A stretch of 64,000 nucleotides of DNA from Mycobacterium numidiamassiliense (lineage in GTDB: Bacteria > Actinomycetota > Actinomycetes > Mycobacteriales > Mycobacteriaceae): the NCBI RefSeq assembly GCF_900157365.1, contig NZ_FUEZ01000004.1, positions 1,599,066 to 1,663,065 on the forward strand, given 5' to 3'. Positions 15,898 to 25,155 of the stretch are shown piece by piece. Within the stretch, counting starts at the first letter, position 1. Each line of letters opens with the position of its first letter. The notes under the pieces were generated by a model that was not told the origin of the DNA, searched no databases, and worked only from the letters and a program-made list of their open reading frames with translations. A program made the position numbers and the translations under genes.

Positions 15898-17706
15898 ATG
15901 ACTGGCGATCCACCACCCGATAGGGACACGGCCGCTCACGCCTTCCCTGAATCACTGCTGGATCAGCGTAGGCGCCCGCCCGTGCTGAAACGCCGCGTCG
16001 ATCTCAGTGACTGGGCTGGAGGGATAACGCAGGAACAGGCACGGGTGCCGGCGATCCGGATCAATCGGCGCTGGTTCAACACCCTGTGGCTGCTCCCCAT
16101 CGGCCTGGCCGGGCTCCTGGTCGCGGTGGCGCTGGGGCAGCAGTTGCGCCACTACGGCTGGATGCAGAGCTTCCTCGACACCTATCCCGGAACGTCGACA
16201 ACGTATGCGGCGCCGGTCACCTCGGGATTTCCGGCATGGCTGCGCTGGCAGCACCTGTTCAACATCGTCTTCATGATGTTCATCATTCGCGCGGGAATTC
16301 AGATTCTCGCCGACCATCCGCGGCTGTATCTCAATTCGGGCTGTCGCCCCGGGAGCGAATGGTTCCGGATGCGCGATCCGGTCCCGCCCGACCGCATGGA
16401 CCAAGAGGACGCGGCGCACGTGTGGACGGCCAAGGATGACGCGGTCGCCCTCCCGAAATGGCTCGGCATACCCGGCATCCGGCACACGATCGGGCTGGCG
16501 CGGTGGTGGCACTTCAGCTTCGATCTCTTGTGGCTGGTGAATGGCCTGATCTTTTACGTGTTGCTTTTCGCCACGGGCCAGTGGCGACGGATTGTCCCGA
16601 CATCGTGGGATGTCTTGCCCAATGCCCTGTCCACGGCGGTGCAGTACGCCTCCCTCGATTTCCCGTCGAACCAGGGCTTCACGAACTACAACGGGATGCA
16701 GATCATCGCCTACTTCACCACTGTCTTCGTCGCTGCGCCGCTGGCCTTCCTCACCGGGTTGCTACAGGCTCCGGCGGTCGCGGCGCGGTTCGGTTTCGGC
16801 CGGGGCGTGTTCAATCGGCAGGTCGCACGGACCGTGCATTTCGCGATTCTCGTCTGGATGGTGTTTTTCATCTTCGTCCACACGGTGATGGTGTTCACCA
16901 CCGGACTCGTGGGGAACCTGAACCACATCGTGTTGGGCACCGACACGAAATCCTATTGGCCACTGGTGGTTTACCTCGCGGCGATGGTCATTATCGTCAC
17001 CATGTGGTTGAGCGCTTCTCCCATCACGCTGCGCTATCCCGGTGTGGTCCAGGTGGTCGGTCGTTCGATGGTGGGGTGGCTGAAGGACTTTCTGGAGCGG
17101 CTGCATCCCAACGCGACCTATTCCGAAAAAGACATCTCGCCGTATCTCTGGCCCAATGGCACGCTGCCCACGTCCGACGATTATCGCCGCCTGCAAGCCG
17201 GTAATTGGAAGGACTACTCGCTGCGGATCGAGGGACTAGTCGAGAATTCGGTCACGCTGACCTACGACGAACTGCGCGCACTGCCCAAGCACGAGAAGAT
17301 CACCCAGCACTACTGCATTCAAGGGTGGTCCGGTGTCGCCAAATGGGGCGGCGTCCGCATGTCGGACATCCTCGATCTGGTGCACCCCCGGCCATCGGCT
17401 CGCTGGGTGGTGTTCTACTCGTTCGCCGAAGGAGCTGGCGGCGCGCTCGAGGGCCGGTACTACGACTGTCACAAGATCGAGCACATGCACGAACCGACGT
17501 GTCTGCTCGCCTACGAGATGAATGGCGAGCCGCTCAACGAAGCCCATGGCGCCCCGCTGCGGCTGCGAAATGAGCGCGAGATCGGTTTCAAGCAGGTCAA
17601 GTGGATCGAAGCGATCGAGTTCGTGGACAGTTTCGCCCACCTGGGGTTCGGGCAGGGCGGATACAACGAAGACCACGAGTTCTACGGGTACCGGATGCCG
17701 ATCTAG
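15898..17706 (+). CDS. Cytochrome b561-like membrane domain fused to sulfite-oxidase-fold molybdoenzyme
   Basis: 602 residues. Residues 60-390 contain membrane segments with several well-placed His residues (WQHLFNIVFMMF, LARWWHFSFDLLW, ARTVHFAILVW, FIFVHTVMVF) resembling a b-type cytochrome of the b561/formate-dehydrogenase gamma group. The C-terminal 200 residues are an Oxidoreductase_molyb domain with Cys in QHYCIQGWSGVAKWGG and HGAPLRLR. A single polypeptide thus joins haem electron transfer to a molybdenum site, as YedZ and YedY do with two. ATG start after AGAGGGG. It is divergent from the other molybdoenzyme. Confidence 0.87.
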   Translation: MTGDPPPDRDTAAHAFPESLLDQRRRPPVLKRRVDLSDWAGGITQEQARVPAIRINRRWFNTLWLLPIGLAGLLVAVALGQQLRHYGWMQSFLDTYPGTSTTYAAPVTSGFPAWLRWQHLFNIVFMMFIIRAGIQILADHPRLYLNSGCRPGSEWFRMRDPVPPDRMDQEDAAHVWTAKDDAVALPKWLGIPGIRHTIGLARWWHFSFDLLWLVNGLIFYVLLFATGQWRRIVPTSWDVLPNALSTAVQYASLDFPSNQGFTNYNGMQIIAYFTTVFVAAPLAFLTGLLQAPAVAARFGFGRGVFNRQVARTVHFAILVWMVFFIFVHTVMVFTTGLVGNLNHIVLGTDTKSYWPLVVYLAAMVIIVTMWLSASPITLRYPGVVQVVGRSMVGWLKDFLERLHPNATYSEKDISPYLWPNGTLPTSDDYRRLQAGNWKDYSLRIEGLVENSVTLTYDELRALPKHEKITQHYCIQGWSGVAKWGGVRMSDILDLVHPRPSARWVVFYSFAEGAGGALEGRYYDCHKIEHMHEPTCLLAYEMNGEPLNEAHGAPLRLRNEREIGFKQVKWIEAIEFVDSFAHLGFGQGGYNEDHEFYGYRMPI

Positions 17707-17751
17707 CCCAGCCGTTGAGCGCGACGGGCCGGTGGCCGTAACGTCGCGTCC

Positions 17752-18954
17752 GTGAGCCTTCCCGAAGTCGAGCGTTTGATGCGCAGCGGGAATTACCAGT
17801 CGGCAGTCGAAGTGCTTGAGCGGGTAGTTGAGCAGGCGCCGACTTTCGAAGCACTGTGCCTGCTTGCTTCGTCGTATCTCGAACTCGGAGAACATGAGTC
17901 AGCACTGCGGCACGCCTGGGCCGCGGTGGAATCGGAACCCTCTGCGGCGCCGGCCCGAGCGTTGTTGGCGAGGGTGAACGTGGCGTTGGGGCACTACCGC
18001 CGCGCACTGTCGGATTTCGTCGCCGCGGCCGAGCTCCGTCGTCAAGAGCATCCGCCGGAGGAGTACTCGATTCCAGCGCACTTCGCCCTGCACAACATCG
18101 AACAGCTTGATTATCTGAGAGCCATCGGCGCTGGCGATGTGCGTGGCTTCCCCGATGTTTCGACCGACGAAATTGAAGGCCTGGGCCGTCAGCTCACCGA
18201 CATCATCGACGGGGCAAAAGCCAAGGCGCCGAAGGTTTCCGTACGTGGCCGCAACGGCCGGGTCCTCGCAGACCTGCCCTACGTGCGGGCTTTCGAACAG
18301 AAGCTGCCACGGTACTTGAACCCCGATGTCGATTACGGTGACATCCAGGAGGCCTTCCTGACCGGTGGGCAGAAGATTCAGGTTATCGACGATTTCCTCA
18401 CCCCAGCCGCGTTGGAGCAAGTGCAGAAGTTCTGCCTGGAGTCCACCGTCTGGCGCCACCCATACGAATTCGGCTACCTGGGCGCCTTTCCCGAAGACGG
18501 ATTCGCCAGCGTCTCGCTCTTCGCCATCGCCGAAGAGCTGCAAGAAGCTGCTGGCAAAGCGCTCGAGGGACATCGGTTTTCGCAATGGTGGGGATTCGCC
18601 TACGACGCCAAGCTGCCGGGAACCGATATCCACGCCGACGATGCCGACGTCACCTTGAACCTGTGGATCACCCCCGATTCCGCGAACCTCGACCCGAGCA
18701 CGGGCGGCATCAAAGTGTGGAACCAGCGCCCGCCGAAGGACTGGAGCTTCGACGACTACAACTCCGGGGGAGAGCGCGTGCGGGAGTTCCTGCGGAGTCA
18801 AAACGCTGAGCCGACCGTTGTTCCCTACCGCGCGAACCGGGCGGTCCTGTTCGAAGGACACCTCTTTCATCAAACCGACGGGTTCACGTTCAAGCGCGGA
18901 TTCACCAATCGGCGAAGGAATTTGACGTTCCTCTTCCAACGCGCCACACGGTGA
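17752..18954 (+). CDS. TPR-repeat protein with C-terminal 2OG-Fe(II) oxygenase domain
   Basis: 400 residues. About three tetratricopeptide-like repeats occupy residues 1-110 (YQSAVEVLERVVEQAP, YLELGEHESALRHAWAAVE, LGHYRRALSDFVAAAE). The C-terminal half is a double-stranded beta-helix oxygenase: iron ligands H-A-D in DIHADDADVTLNLWI, distal His in EGHLFHQTDGF and a 2OG-binding Arg in the following KRGFTNRR. The TPR part probably binds a protein substrate, so protein hydroxylation is plausible but unproven. GTG start; it lies 45 bases after the molybdoenzyme gene and may be in its transcript. Confidence 0.83.
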   Translation: MSLPEVERLMRSGNYQSAVEVLERVVEQAPTFEALCLLASSYLELGEHESALRHAWAAVESEPSAAPARALLARVNVALGHYRRALSDFVAAAELRRQEHPPEEYSIPAHFALHNIEQLDYLRAIGAGDVRGFPDVSTDEIEGLGRQLTDIIDGAKAKAPKVSVRGRNGRVLADLPYVRAFEQKLPRYLNPDVDYGDIQEAFLTGGQKIQVIDDFLTPAALEQVQKFCLESTVWRHPYEFGYLGAFPEDGFASVSLFAIAEELQEAAGKALEGHRFSQWWGFAYDAKLPGTDIHADDADVTLNLWITPDSANLDPSTGGIKVWNQRPPKDWSFDDYNSGGERVREFLRSQNAEPTVVPYRANRAVLFEGHLFHQTDGFTFKRGFTNRRRNLTFLFQRATR

Positions 18955-18964
18955 CTACCTAGAC

Positions 18965-19375
18965 CTACAGCTCCGTTGCCGGCGTCGCCCGCCGCCATAC
19001 CAGTGTGCTGCGCGTCCTCGCGCCGGTGTCGTCGGTCCTGGACGCCGAGAGGGTCAGGAGGTCACCGTCGACGCTGGCATGCCGAAACTGCGGCTGCGCC
19101 AGCAGTTCCGGCATCATCGACACGGTGACGTCGTGGTGCAGCGTCGACGTGTCCTCGTCGGCGGAGAATCGTCCGCCGTATGCGACGTAGCCACTCATGT
19201 CCGCTTCGGCCAGCTGCGCCGACATGTGGCCGTCGGCGGTATACAAAATCAGGCCCCGTGGTGCCGTACCGAGCGGCTGACGGTCCTCGCCGGTGGTCTC
19301 GTCACGGGCGACGAACGACACCAGTTCCCACGCGCCGACGACGGCATCGCGCAGAGTCGGGTTCATGGGCTTCAT
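18965..19375 (-). CDS. Lipocalin-like domain protein
   Basis: 136 residues matching the lipocalin-like family found in bacteria: LRDAVVGAWELVSFVARDE opening strand, GLILYTADGHMSAQL, and a C-terminal LVWRR strand. These small beta barrels usually bind hydrophobic ligands; ligand and role are unknown. Two ATG codons are possible: 19375 and 19366, the latter having GAAGGGG at a better distance. Its gene ends convergently, ten bases after the TPR-oxygenase gene. Confidence 0.8.
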   Translation of the reverse strand: MKPMNPTLRDAVVGAWELVSFVARDETTGEDRQPLGTAPRGLILYTADGHMSAQLAEADMSGYVAYGGRFSADEDTSTLHHDVTVSMMPELLAQPQFRHASVDGDLLTLSASRTDDTGARTRSTLVWRRATPATEL

Positions 19376-19472
19376 CCCCTTCGGGTGGCTGGGCCATGCG
19401 AGCGTCGGTCGTTGACCATACTGGATTACTTACCGTAACGTCAGCGTCCGTGCTGAGAGCCGTTGGGAACCT

Positions 19473-20237
19473 ATGAGTACGAGCCGAATTGCCGTCGTCA
19501 TCGGTGGTGCTTCCGGCATCGGGTGGGCCACCGCCAAGGCACTGGCAGCCGAGGGCTGCACGGTGACGATCGCCGACCTCAACACCGAAGGCGCCCAAGC
19601 TCGCGCGAAAGAGCTTGGTGATCAACACAATGCGGTGACGGTGGATGTCACCGACGAGGCCTCGGTGCAACAGCTCTTCGAGCAGATCGGCCGTGTCGAT
19701 GTCGTGGTGAACTGTGCCGGATTCGGCGGCGTCGGGCTGATCACCGAGCTACCGGCCGATCAGTTCCGCGCCGTGATCGACACCTGCCTGGTCGGCGCGT
19801 TTCTGGTGATCAAGCATGCCGGCCAGCATCTGGGCGAGGGCGGAGCGCTGGTCTCACTCACCTCTCTGAACGCCCGCCAACCCGCCGTCGGAATGAGCGC
19901 CTATTGCTCGGCCAAGGCGGGGCTGGCAATGCTCACCGAAGTCGCCGCACTGGAATTGGGGCCGCGGGGCATCCGGGTCAACGCCGTGTCCCCGGGATTC
20001 GTGCACACCCCGCTCACCGAGCCGGTCTTGAGTGTTCCCGGTGTGCTCGAGGAATATGTGGAGAACACCGCACTGGGCCGGGCGGGCACGCCCGAGGACA
20101 TCGCGGACGCCGTGGTCTTCCTGTGCTCGTCGAAGGCGTCGTGGATCACCGGCGAAGTGCTCGACCTCAACGGCGGGGCGCACATGATGCGCTATCCGAA
20201 CGTCATCAAACACGTCATGAATCTGGCCGGGCAATAG
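19473..20237 (+). CDS. Short-chain dehydrogenase/reductase
   Basis: 254 residues of classical SDR: cofactor motif GGASGIGWATAKAL with ADL at the end of strand 2 suggesting NAD preference, VNCAGFGG, the catalytic Ser of LTSLNA, and YCSAK (Tyr-x-x-x-Lys), then VNAVSPGFVHTPL. The C-terminal LDLNGG segment is typical of fatty-acid or steroid-type SDRs. It precedes a ferredoxin-reductase-like and a desaturase gene on the same strand, so a role in fatty-acyl modification is possible; the substrate is unknown. Confidence 0.9.
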   Translation: MSTSRIAVVIGGASGIGWATAKALAAEGCTVTIADLNTEGAQARAKELGDQHNAVTVDVTDEASVQQLFEQIGRVDVVVNCAGFGGVGLITELPADQFRAVIDTCLVGAFLVIKHAGQHLGEGGALVSLTSLNARQPAVGMSAYCSAKAGLAMLTEVAALELGPRGIRVNAVSPGFVHTPLTEPVLSVPGVLEEYVENTALGRAGTPEDIADAVVFLCSSKASWITGEVLDLNGGAHMMRYPNVIKHVMNLAGQ

Positions 20238-20364
20238 GCCTGCAGACGCAGCCGGCGGGCGCGACCCTCTTTTCACATGTTTGATCCTGCGCGGGATGGG
20301 ACACCCAGCCGTGGTCGGCAGTGTGACGCCGGTAACACACGGGGCCAAGAAGTGGGGGACATGT

Positions 20365-21492
20365 ATGGGGACGATCCAAAGTCTTCGGCGGTGGAGCATT
20401 GCCCCCGCGCGGGATGTGGAGACTGCGTCCACCCCGCAGGTGAACATGGTGCGCGGCCTGGTGGCTCGGGCGACGACGCCGCTGCTGCCCGATGACTATC
20501 TGAAGCTGCTCAACCCGCTGTGGTCTGCCCGGGAACTGCGCGGCCAGGTGGTAGCGGTGCAGCGAGAAACCGAGGACTCGGCCACCGTGCGGATCAAACC
20601 GGGCTGGGGGTTCTCCGGTGACTACCGGCCCGGGCAATACGTCGGGATCGGTCTGCGCATCGATGGCCGCTGGCACTGGCGGTCGTACTCGCTCACCTCG
20701 ATTCCGCAACGCGACAAGAAGTTGATATCGATCACCGTCAAGGCGACCCCCGAAGGGTTCCTGTCGTCGCATCTGGTGAACGGAGTCGAGCCCGGAACCA
20801 TCGTCCGACTGGCGTCCCCCAAGGGTGATTTCGCGCTGCCGGATCCGCCGCCGGAAAAGTTGCTCCTGGTGAGTGCGGGCAGTGGCATCACCCCGATCAT
20901 GGCGATGCTGCGTGCACTGAAGGTGCGCGGCGAGAGTCCCGATATCGTGCACATCCACTCCGCCCCGTCGGCCGACGACGTCATATTTCACGACGAGTTG
21001 CGCAAGCTCGACGAAGAGCTCGTCGGCTACCGGCTGCAATTGCATCTGACCGGGGAAGCCGGACATCTGGACTTCGCGTCGTTGGACAGCATCGTCGAGG
21101 ACTGGGCGGAGCGCCCCACGTGGGCGTGCGGACCGCCGGCCATGCTCGATTCGATTGACAAAGTGTTCAATGAGGCTGGTCTGCAAGACAATCTGCACAC
21201 CGAGCGTTTCGTCATCGCGCGGACCGACAAGGGCGGCGAGGGCGGCACTGTCACGTTCGCGATCTCCGATAAGACCGTCGAGGCGGACGGGGCCACCTCG
21301 CTATTGGAAGCTGGCGAAAAGGTCGGCATTCAAATGCCCTTCGGCTGCCGGATGGGCATTTGCCAATCCTGTGTGCTGCCACTGGAATCCGGCCACGTCC
21401 GCGACTTCCGATCCGGCACCGAACACGGCGCGGGCGATCGCATCCAGACGTGCATCTCGGCGGCATCCGGCGACTGCACACTCAAAATCTAG
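20365..21492 (+). CDS. Flavodoxin/ferredoxin reductase with C-terminal 2Fe-2S domain (desaturase electron donor)
   Basis: 375 residues from an ATG with GTGGGGGA upstream; the frame is open to 20281 but without family sequence. Domain order is FAD-binding (YRPGQYVGIG and RSYSLTS), NAD-binding (LLLVSAGSGITPIMAMLR) and a plant-type ferredoxin with the Cys cluster in FGCRMGICQSC and a fourth Cys in IQTC. It matches the partner of DesA3, Rv3230c, in layout. It passes electrons from NAD(P)H to the membrane desaturase encoded ten bases downstream, forming a two-gene unit. Confidence 0.9.
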   Translation: MGTIQSLRRWSIAPARDVETASTPQVNMVRGLVARATTPLLPDDYLKLLNPLWSARELRGQVVAVQRETEDSATVRIKPGWGFSGDYRPGQYVGIGLRIDGRWHWRSYSLTSIPQRDKKLISITVKATPEGFLSSHLVNGVEPGTIVRLASPKGDFALPDPPPEKLLLVSAGSGITPIMAMLRALKVRGESPDIVHIHSAPSADDVIFHDELRKLDEELVGYRLQLHLTGEAGHLDFASLDSIVEDWAERPTWACGPPAMLDSIDKVFNEAGLQDNLHTERFVIARTDKGGEGGTVTFAISDKTVEADGATSLLEAGEKVGIQMPFGCRMGICQSCVLPLESGHVRDFRSGTEHGAGDRIQTCISAASGDCTLKI

Positions 21493-21501
21493 GGGGACTC
21501 C

Positions 21502-22737
21502 ATGGCAATCACCGATCTCAAGGCGTACGCACATCTGAGCGCCGAGGACGTCGAGGCGCTCGGGCGCGAGCTGGACGCGATCAGGACCGATATCGAGGAG
21601 TCCCGCGGCGAGCGGGACGCCCGCTACATCCGTCGCTCTATCCAGCTGCAGCGCGCCCTGGTGGTCGGCAGTCGAATTGTGTTGATGGCGAGCCGAAATA
21701 AGTACGCGTGGATCGCGGGAACCGCGATGCTGGGTGCCGGGAAGATCATCGAGAACATGGAACTCGGACACAACATCACCCACGGTCAGTGGGATTGGAT
21801 GAACGATCCTGAAATTCATTCCACCGAGTGGGAGTGGGACACCACCTCGCCGAGCGTGCACTGGAAGAAGTCCCACAACTACATTCACCACAAGTTCACC
21901 AACATCGTCGGGATGGATGACGATGTGGGCTACGGGATCATGCGGGTCACCCGCGATGAGCCCTGGGCCCCGTGGATGCTCGGCAATCCGCTGTACAACG
22001 TGCTGCTCGGAACCCTGTTCGAGTGGGGTGTCGCCGCCCACGGGCTCGAGCTGTCCCATGTCCGCAGGCACGAAAAGACCTATGCGGAGGTCCGCAAGGA
22101 TCTGCGCATCATCGCCAAGAAGGTCGGCAAGCAGGTCGGCAAGGACTACGTCGTCTTTCCCGCGTTGGCCGGCCGCGGCTGGAAGCGGACACTGCAGGCC
22201 AACGCGGTGGCGAATCTGATCCGCAATTACTGGTCCTACGCGGTGATCTTCTGCGGCCATTTCCCGGACGGCGCGGAGAAGTTCACGCCCGAGGAGTTCG
22301 AGGACGAGACCCAGGCCGAGTGGTACCTGCGGCAAATGCTCGGTTCGGCGAACTTCCGGGCCGGCAAGTTGCTCGCCTTCATGAGCGGCAACCTGTGCTA
22401 CCAGATCGAGCACCACCTGTTCCCCGACCTGCCGAGTAACCGGTACGCCGAGATCTCTGAGCGCGTCAAGGCGCTCTGCGAGAAGTACGACCTGCCCTAC
22501 ACGACGGGATCGCTTTGGCGCCAATATGGACAGTCGTTCTGGACTATCGCGAAGCTGGCATTGCCGAACAAGTACCTCAAGGGGACACCCGACGACGCAC
22601 CGGAAACGAACTCGGAGTTGAAGTTCCGGGGCTGGTCCGGCTTGCCTGAAAGCAATGGCGCCAAGCCTGTTTCCGGCAAACGGCGCGGACTGCGCACCGC
22701 GGTGCGCGAACTCCGCAAAGGCAACGCAGCCGCCTGA
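21502..22737 (+). CDS. Membrane fatty acyl desaturase, DesA3-like
   Basis: 411 residues with the three histidine boxes of membrane acyl desaturases: ELGHNITHGQW (H-x3-H), SHNYIHHKFTN (H-x3-HH) and YQIEHHLFPD (x-x-HH), which bind the di-iron centre. Hydrophobic segments lie between box 2 and box 3. It resembles DesA3 (Rv3229c), the stearoyl-CoA delta-9 desaturase, and its reductase neighbour strengthens this. It may be an additional paralogue with a different chain length or position; regiospecificity cannot be judged. Confidence 0.9.
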   Translation: MAITDLKAYAHLSAEDVEALGRELDAIRTDIEESRGERDARYIRRSIQLQRALVVGSRIVLMASRNKYAWIAGTAMLGAGKIIENMELGHNITHGQWDWMNDPEIHSTEWEWDTTSPSVHWKKSHNYIHHKFTNIVGMDDDVGYGIMRVTRDEPWAPWMLGNPLYNVLLGTLFEWGVAAHGLELSHVRRHEKTYAEVRKDLRIIAKKVGKQVGKDYVVFPALAGRGWKRTLQANAVANLIRNYWSYAVIFCGHFPDGAEKFTPEEFEDETQAEWYLRQMLGSANFRAGKLLAFMSGNLCYQIEHHLFPDLPSNRYAEISERVKALCEKYDLPYTTGSLWRQYGQSFWTIAKLALPNKYLKGTPDDAPETNSELKFRGWSGLPESNGAKPVSGKRRGLRTAVRELRKGNAAA

Positions 22738-22765
22738 ACATTCGGCGCGGTAATGTCGTCGCTTG

Positions 22766-23740
22766 ATGGCTACCCGCGAGCTCGGCCGCACCGGCATTCA
22801 CACGTCACCCATCGGGCTGGGCTGCATGCAGTTCTCGGCGCAGGGAATCCTGTCGGGGTTCTTTTCGCCGATGTCGCAGGTTGACGCCGACGTCATCGTC
22901 AAGACGGCCCTCGACGGCGGCATCACCCTGTTCGACACCGCCGAGCTCTACGGGCGAGGCGAGTCGGAGCGACGCCTGGCCGCCGGATTGACCCACGCGG
23001 GCATCGCGCCCGGCGAAGTGACCGTGGCCACCAAGTGGCGCCCGGTGGGACGCACGGCAGGAAGCGTCGGTCGCACCATCGGCGACCGGATCGCCGCGCT
23101 GAACCCCTTCCCCATCGACCTGCATCAGATCCACTTCGGCTTTGGCGGGCTCTCGCCGGTGCGCAAGCAGGTCGAGGCGATGGCGCAGCTGGTGGCAGCG
23201 GGCAAGATTCGCGCCGTCGGTGTCAGTAATTTCACCGCCAAGCAGATGGCCACCGCTCACGCGCTGCTCGCTGAGCACGGAATCCCCTTGGCCTCCAACC
23301 AGATTCAGATTAACCTGCTGAATCGAAGCATCGAGAAGAACGGCATCCTGGACACCGCTCGTGGACTGGGTATCACCTTGATCGCCTACTCACCGCTGCG
23401 CAGCGGAATGCTGACCGGCAAATTCCACGACAACCGCGACCTGGTCAACGCCATGCCACGACTGCGGCGCACCGTGCACGGATTCAACGCCAACAACCTC
23501 GACCGGACCGCACCGCTGATCGAGGCCATGCGCGAGATCGCGGGCGTGCACCGGGCGACGATCAGCCAAGTCGCTTTGGCGTGGCTGATCACCAACTACG
23601 GCGACACGGTCATCGCGATCCCCGGCGCCTCCAAACCCCATCACGCCGCCGAGGCCGCGGGAGCGATGAACGTCGCGCTCACCGCCGGAGAGACGCAACG
23701 CCTCACCGACATATCCAGCGTGGTCCACCGCAACCGCTGA
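22766..23740 (+). CDS. Aldo/keto reductase
   Basis: 324 residues from ATG 22766. It shows the aldo-keto reductase barrel: GLGCMQFSAQG opening, the catalytic Tyr region FDTAELYGRGESE, catalytic Lys in VATKWRP, a central HQIHFGFGG, and VGVSNFTAKQM followed by NQIQINLL. NADPH-dependent reduction of an aldehyde or ketone is expected. The canonical DxxxY is D-T-A-E-L-Y here. It follows the desaturase by 28 bases and may be the last gene of that transcript. Confidence 0.9.
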   Translation: MATRELGRTGIHTSPIGLGCMQFSAQGILSGFFSPMSQVDADVIVKTALDGGITLFDTAELYGRGESERRLAAGLTHAGIAPGEVTVATKWRPVGRTAGSVGRTIGDRIAALNPFPIDLHQIHFGFGGLSPVRKQVEAMAQLVAAGKIRAVGVSNFTAKQMATAHALLAEHGIPLASNQIQINLLNRSIEKNGILDTARGLGITLIAYSPLRSGMLTGKFHDNRDLVNAMPRLRRTVHGFNANNLDRTAPLIEAMREIAGVHRATISQVALAWLITNYGDTVIAIPGASKPHHAAEAAGAMNVALTAGETQRLTDISSVVHRNR

Positions 23741-23850
23741 TGCGCCTCCGCCGCCTGCGGCCTGATGCCCTCCAAATAAGTAGCTGAACATTCCATAAGA
23801 CTGCGTGGCGGCGCCGTATTCGGAACGCTACCGGTCCTAATGTCGGGGGG

Positions 23851-24102
23851 ATGACGACAAATTACTACGTCCAGAAGGTGCCGGTGGAGGCCGTCCAGCC
23901 GGGCTTCTCTCTGGCGGTGTACGAAGACGGCGACTACCGGTTGTTCCAGGTCGAATGCACGCAGATGTCACAGCGCATCGGGCAGCCGGTGATGTTCACA
24001 CTCACCTCGGAGCCCGTCGACGGTGGCGATCCCTGGGTCGTGGAGTGCGAAGAGGGCACCCCGGTCGTCCGGATCGTCGGCGTCTGCAAAGCGGCCTCGT
24101 AG
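23851..24102 (+). CDS. Conserved-looking hypothetical protein, 83 residues
   Basis: Begins at an ATG immediately downstream of TCGGGGGG. The product is small, acidic and soluble with regular beta-type spacing and Trp/Tyr residues (LAVYEDGDYRLFQVEC, DPWVVECEEGTPVVRIVGVC). No signal, membrane segment or known motif is visible. It stands alone between the aldo-keto reductase and permease genes. The third-position GC bias supports coding. Function unknown. Confidence 0.6.
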   Translation: MTTNYYVQKVPVEAVQPGFSLAVYEDGDYRLFQVECTQMSQRIGQPVMFTLTSEPVDGGDPWVVECEEGTPVVRIVGVCKAAS

Positions 24103-24144
24103 CGCAGATTCGGATGCCGGCGACCGGGCGGGGAGAATAGCCGG

Positions 24145-25155
24145 GTGGCTACACATGACGGACCTGCCGCGCGCGGGCTGCGGGTCGGGTCGATGGAGAT
24201 CCTGGTCGTCGGCTTGGTGGCGTTCGCCCTTGCCGGGACCTGGCTGCGCGCCGTGGTGGTCCGCAACGACACGCTGGCCACCGCGGGCACGGTGTTTTGT
24301 GGGGTATTCGTCCAGGCGCTGCCCTTCCTTGGCTTGGGTGTGGTGGTCAGCGGGCTGATTGCGGTGTTTCTGCCGCCGGAACGGCTGGTGCGCTGGCTGC
24401 CGCGGCGTGCGTCGGCGGCGGTGCTGGCCGCCGGGGTGGCCGGTGCCGCGCTCCCCGGATGCGAATGCGGCTCGGTCCCGGTGGCCCGCCGGCTGTTCGG
24501 TGACGGCGGGGCGGCAGGGGCCGCAGCGCTCACGTTCATGCTGGCCGCTCCCGCGATCAACCCGGTCGTGGTGGTCGCCACGGCCGTCGCGTTTCCCGGC
24601 CAGCCGAGGATGGTGATCGCCAGGGTCGCGGCGTCGTTGCTGACAGCCCTGGTGATGGGCTGGCTGTGGTCCCGGTGGGGCCGTTCGGAATGGATCACCC
24701 GCCGGCTACCACCCAACGAGTCGCACAGCCCGGGGGGTCGATCCAAGTGGCTGGTGTTCTGCGAGGTGGCCCGCCACGATTTTCTGCAGGCCGCTGCGTA
24801 TTTAGTGGTAGGCGCGGCCGCCGCGGCCGCGCTGCACGTGTTGGTACCGCCGAAGGTCTTCGAACACGTGGGTGCCCACCTGGTCTTCGGCGTCGCCGTC
24901 ATGGCGGCGCTGGCGGTGGTGCTGGCGGTGTGTTCGGAGGCTGACGCGTTCGTGGCGTCGAGTCTGACGATGGTCCCGCTGGTGCCCCGGCTGGTGTTCA
25001 TGGTGGTGGGACCGGCTGTCGACGTCAAACTGCTCGCCATGCAGTCCGGCATGTTCGGGCGGCCGTTCGCCTCCCGGTTCGCCCCGGTCACGTTCGCCGT
25101 CGCCATCGCGGCGGCGACCGGCGTCGGAGTGCTGTTGCTGGGCACTGCGCGATGA
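24145..25155 (+). CDS. Permease of the DUF318/YraQ family
   Basis: 336 residues, mostly hydrophobic with about eight membrane segments. The family signature PGCECGSVPVARRLF near residue 105 (two Cys in C-E-C) and FMLAAPAINPVVVVAT are present, with a second conserved stretch CSEADAFVASSL in the C-terminal half. Members are proposed two-part permeases, some linked to metals or arsenic, but no transport substrate is established. The GTG at 24145 is a possible start; an ATG at 24193 directly before the first membrane segment is the alternative. It overlaps the next gene by four bases (ATGA). Confidence 0.85.
   Translation: MATHDGPAARGLRVGSMEILVVGLVAFALAGTWLRAVVVRNDTLATAGTVFCGVFVQALPFLGLGVVVSGLIAVFLPPERLVRWLPRRASAAVLAAGVAGAALPGCECGSVPVARRLFGDGGAAGAAALTFMLAAPAINPVVVVATAVAFPGQPRMVIARVAASLLTALVMGWLWSRWGRSEWITRRLPPNESHSPGGRSKWLVFCEVARHDFLQAAAYLVVGAAAAAALHVLVPPKVFEHVGAHLVFGVAVMAALAVVLAVCSEADAFVASSLTMVPLVPRLVFMVVGPAVDVKLLAMQSGMFGRPFASRFAPVTFAVAIAAATGVGVLLLGTAR

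Noticed and set aside
21301..22797. 498-codon minus-strand frame across the reductase/desaturase genes
   Set aside because: Shadow of the desaturase frame, whose histidine boxes are intact; composition is of non-coding type.
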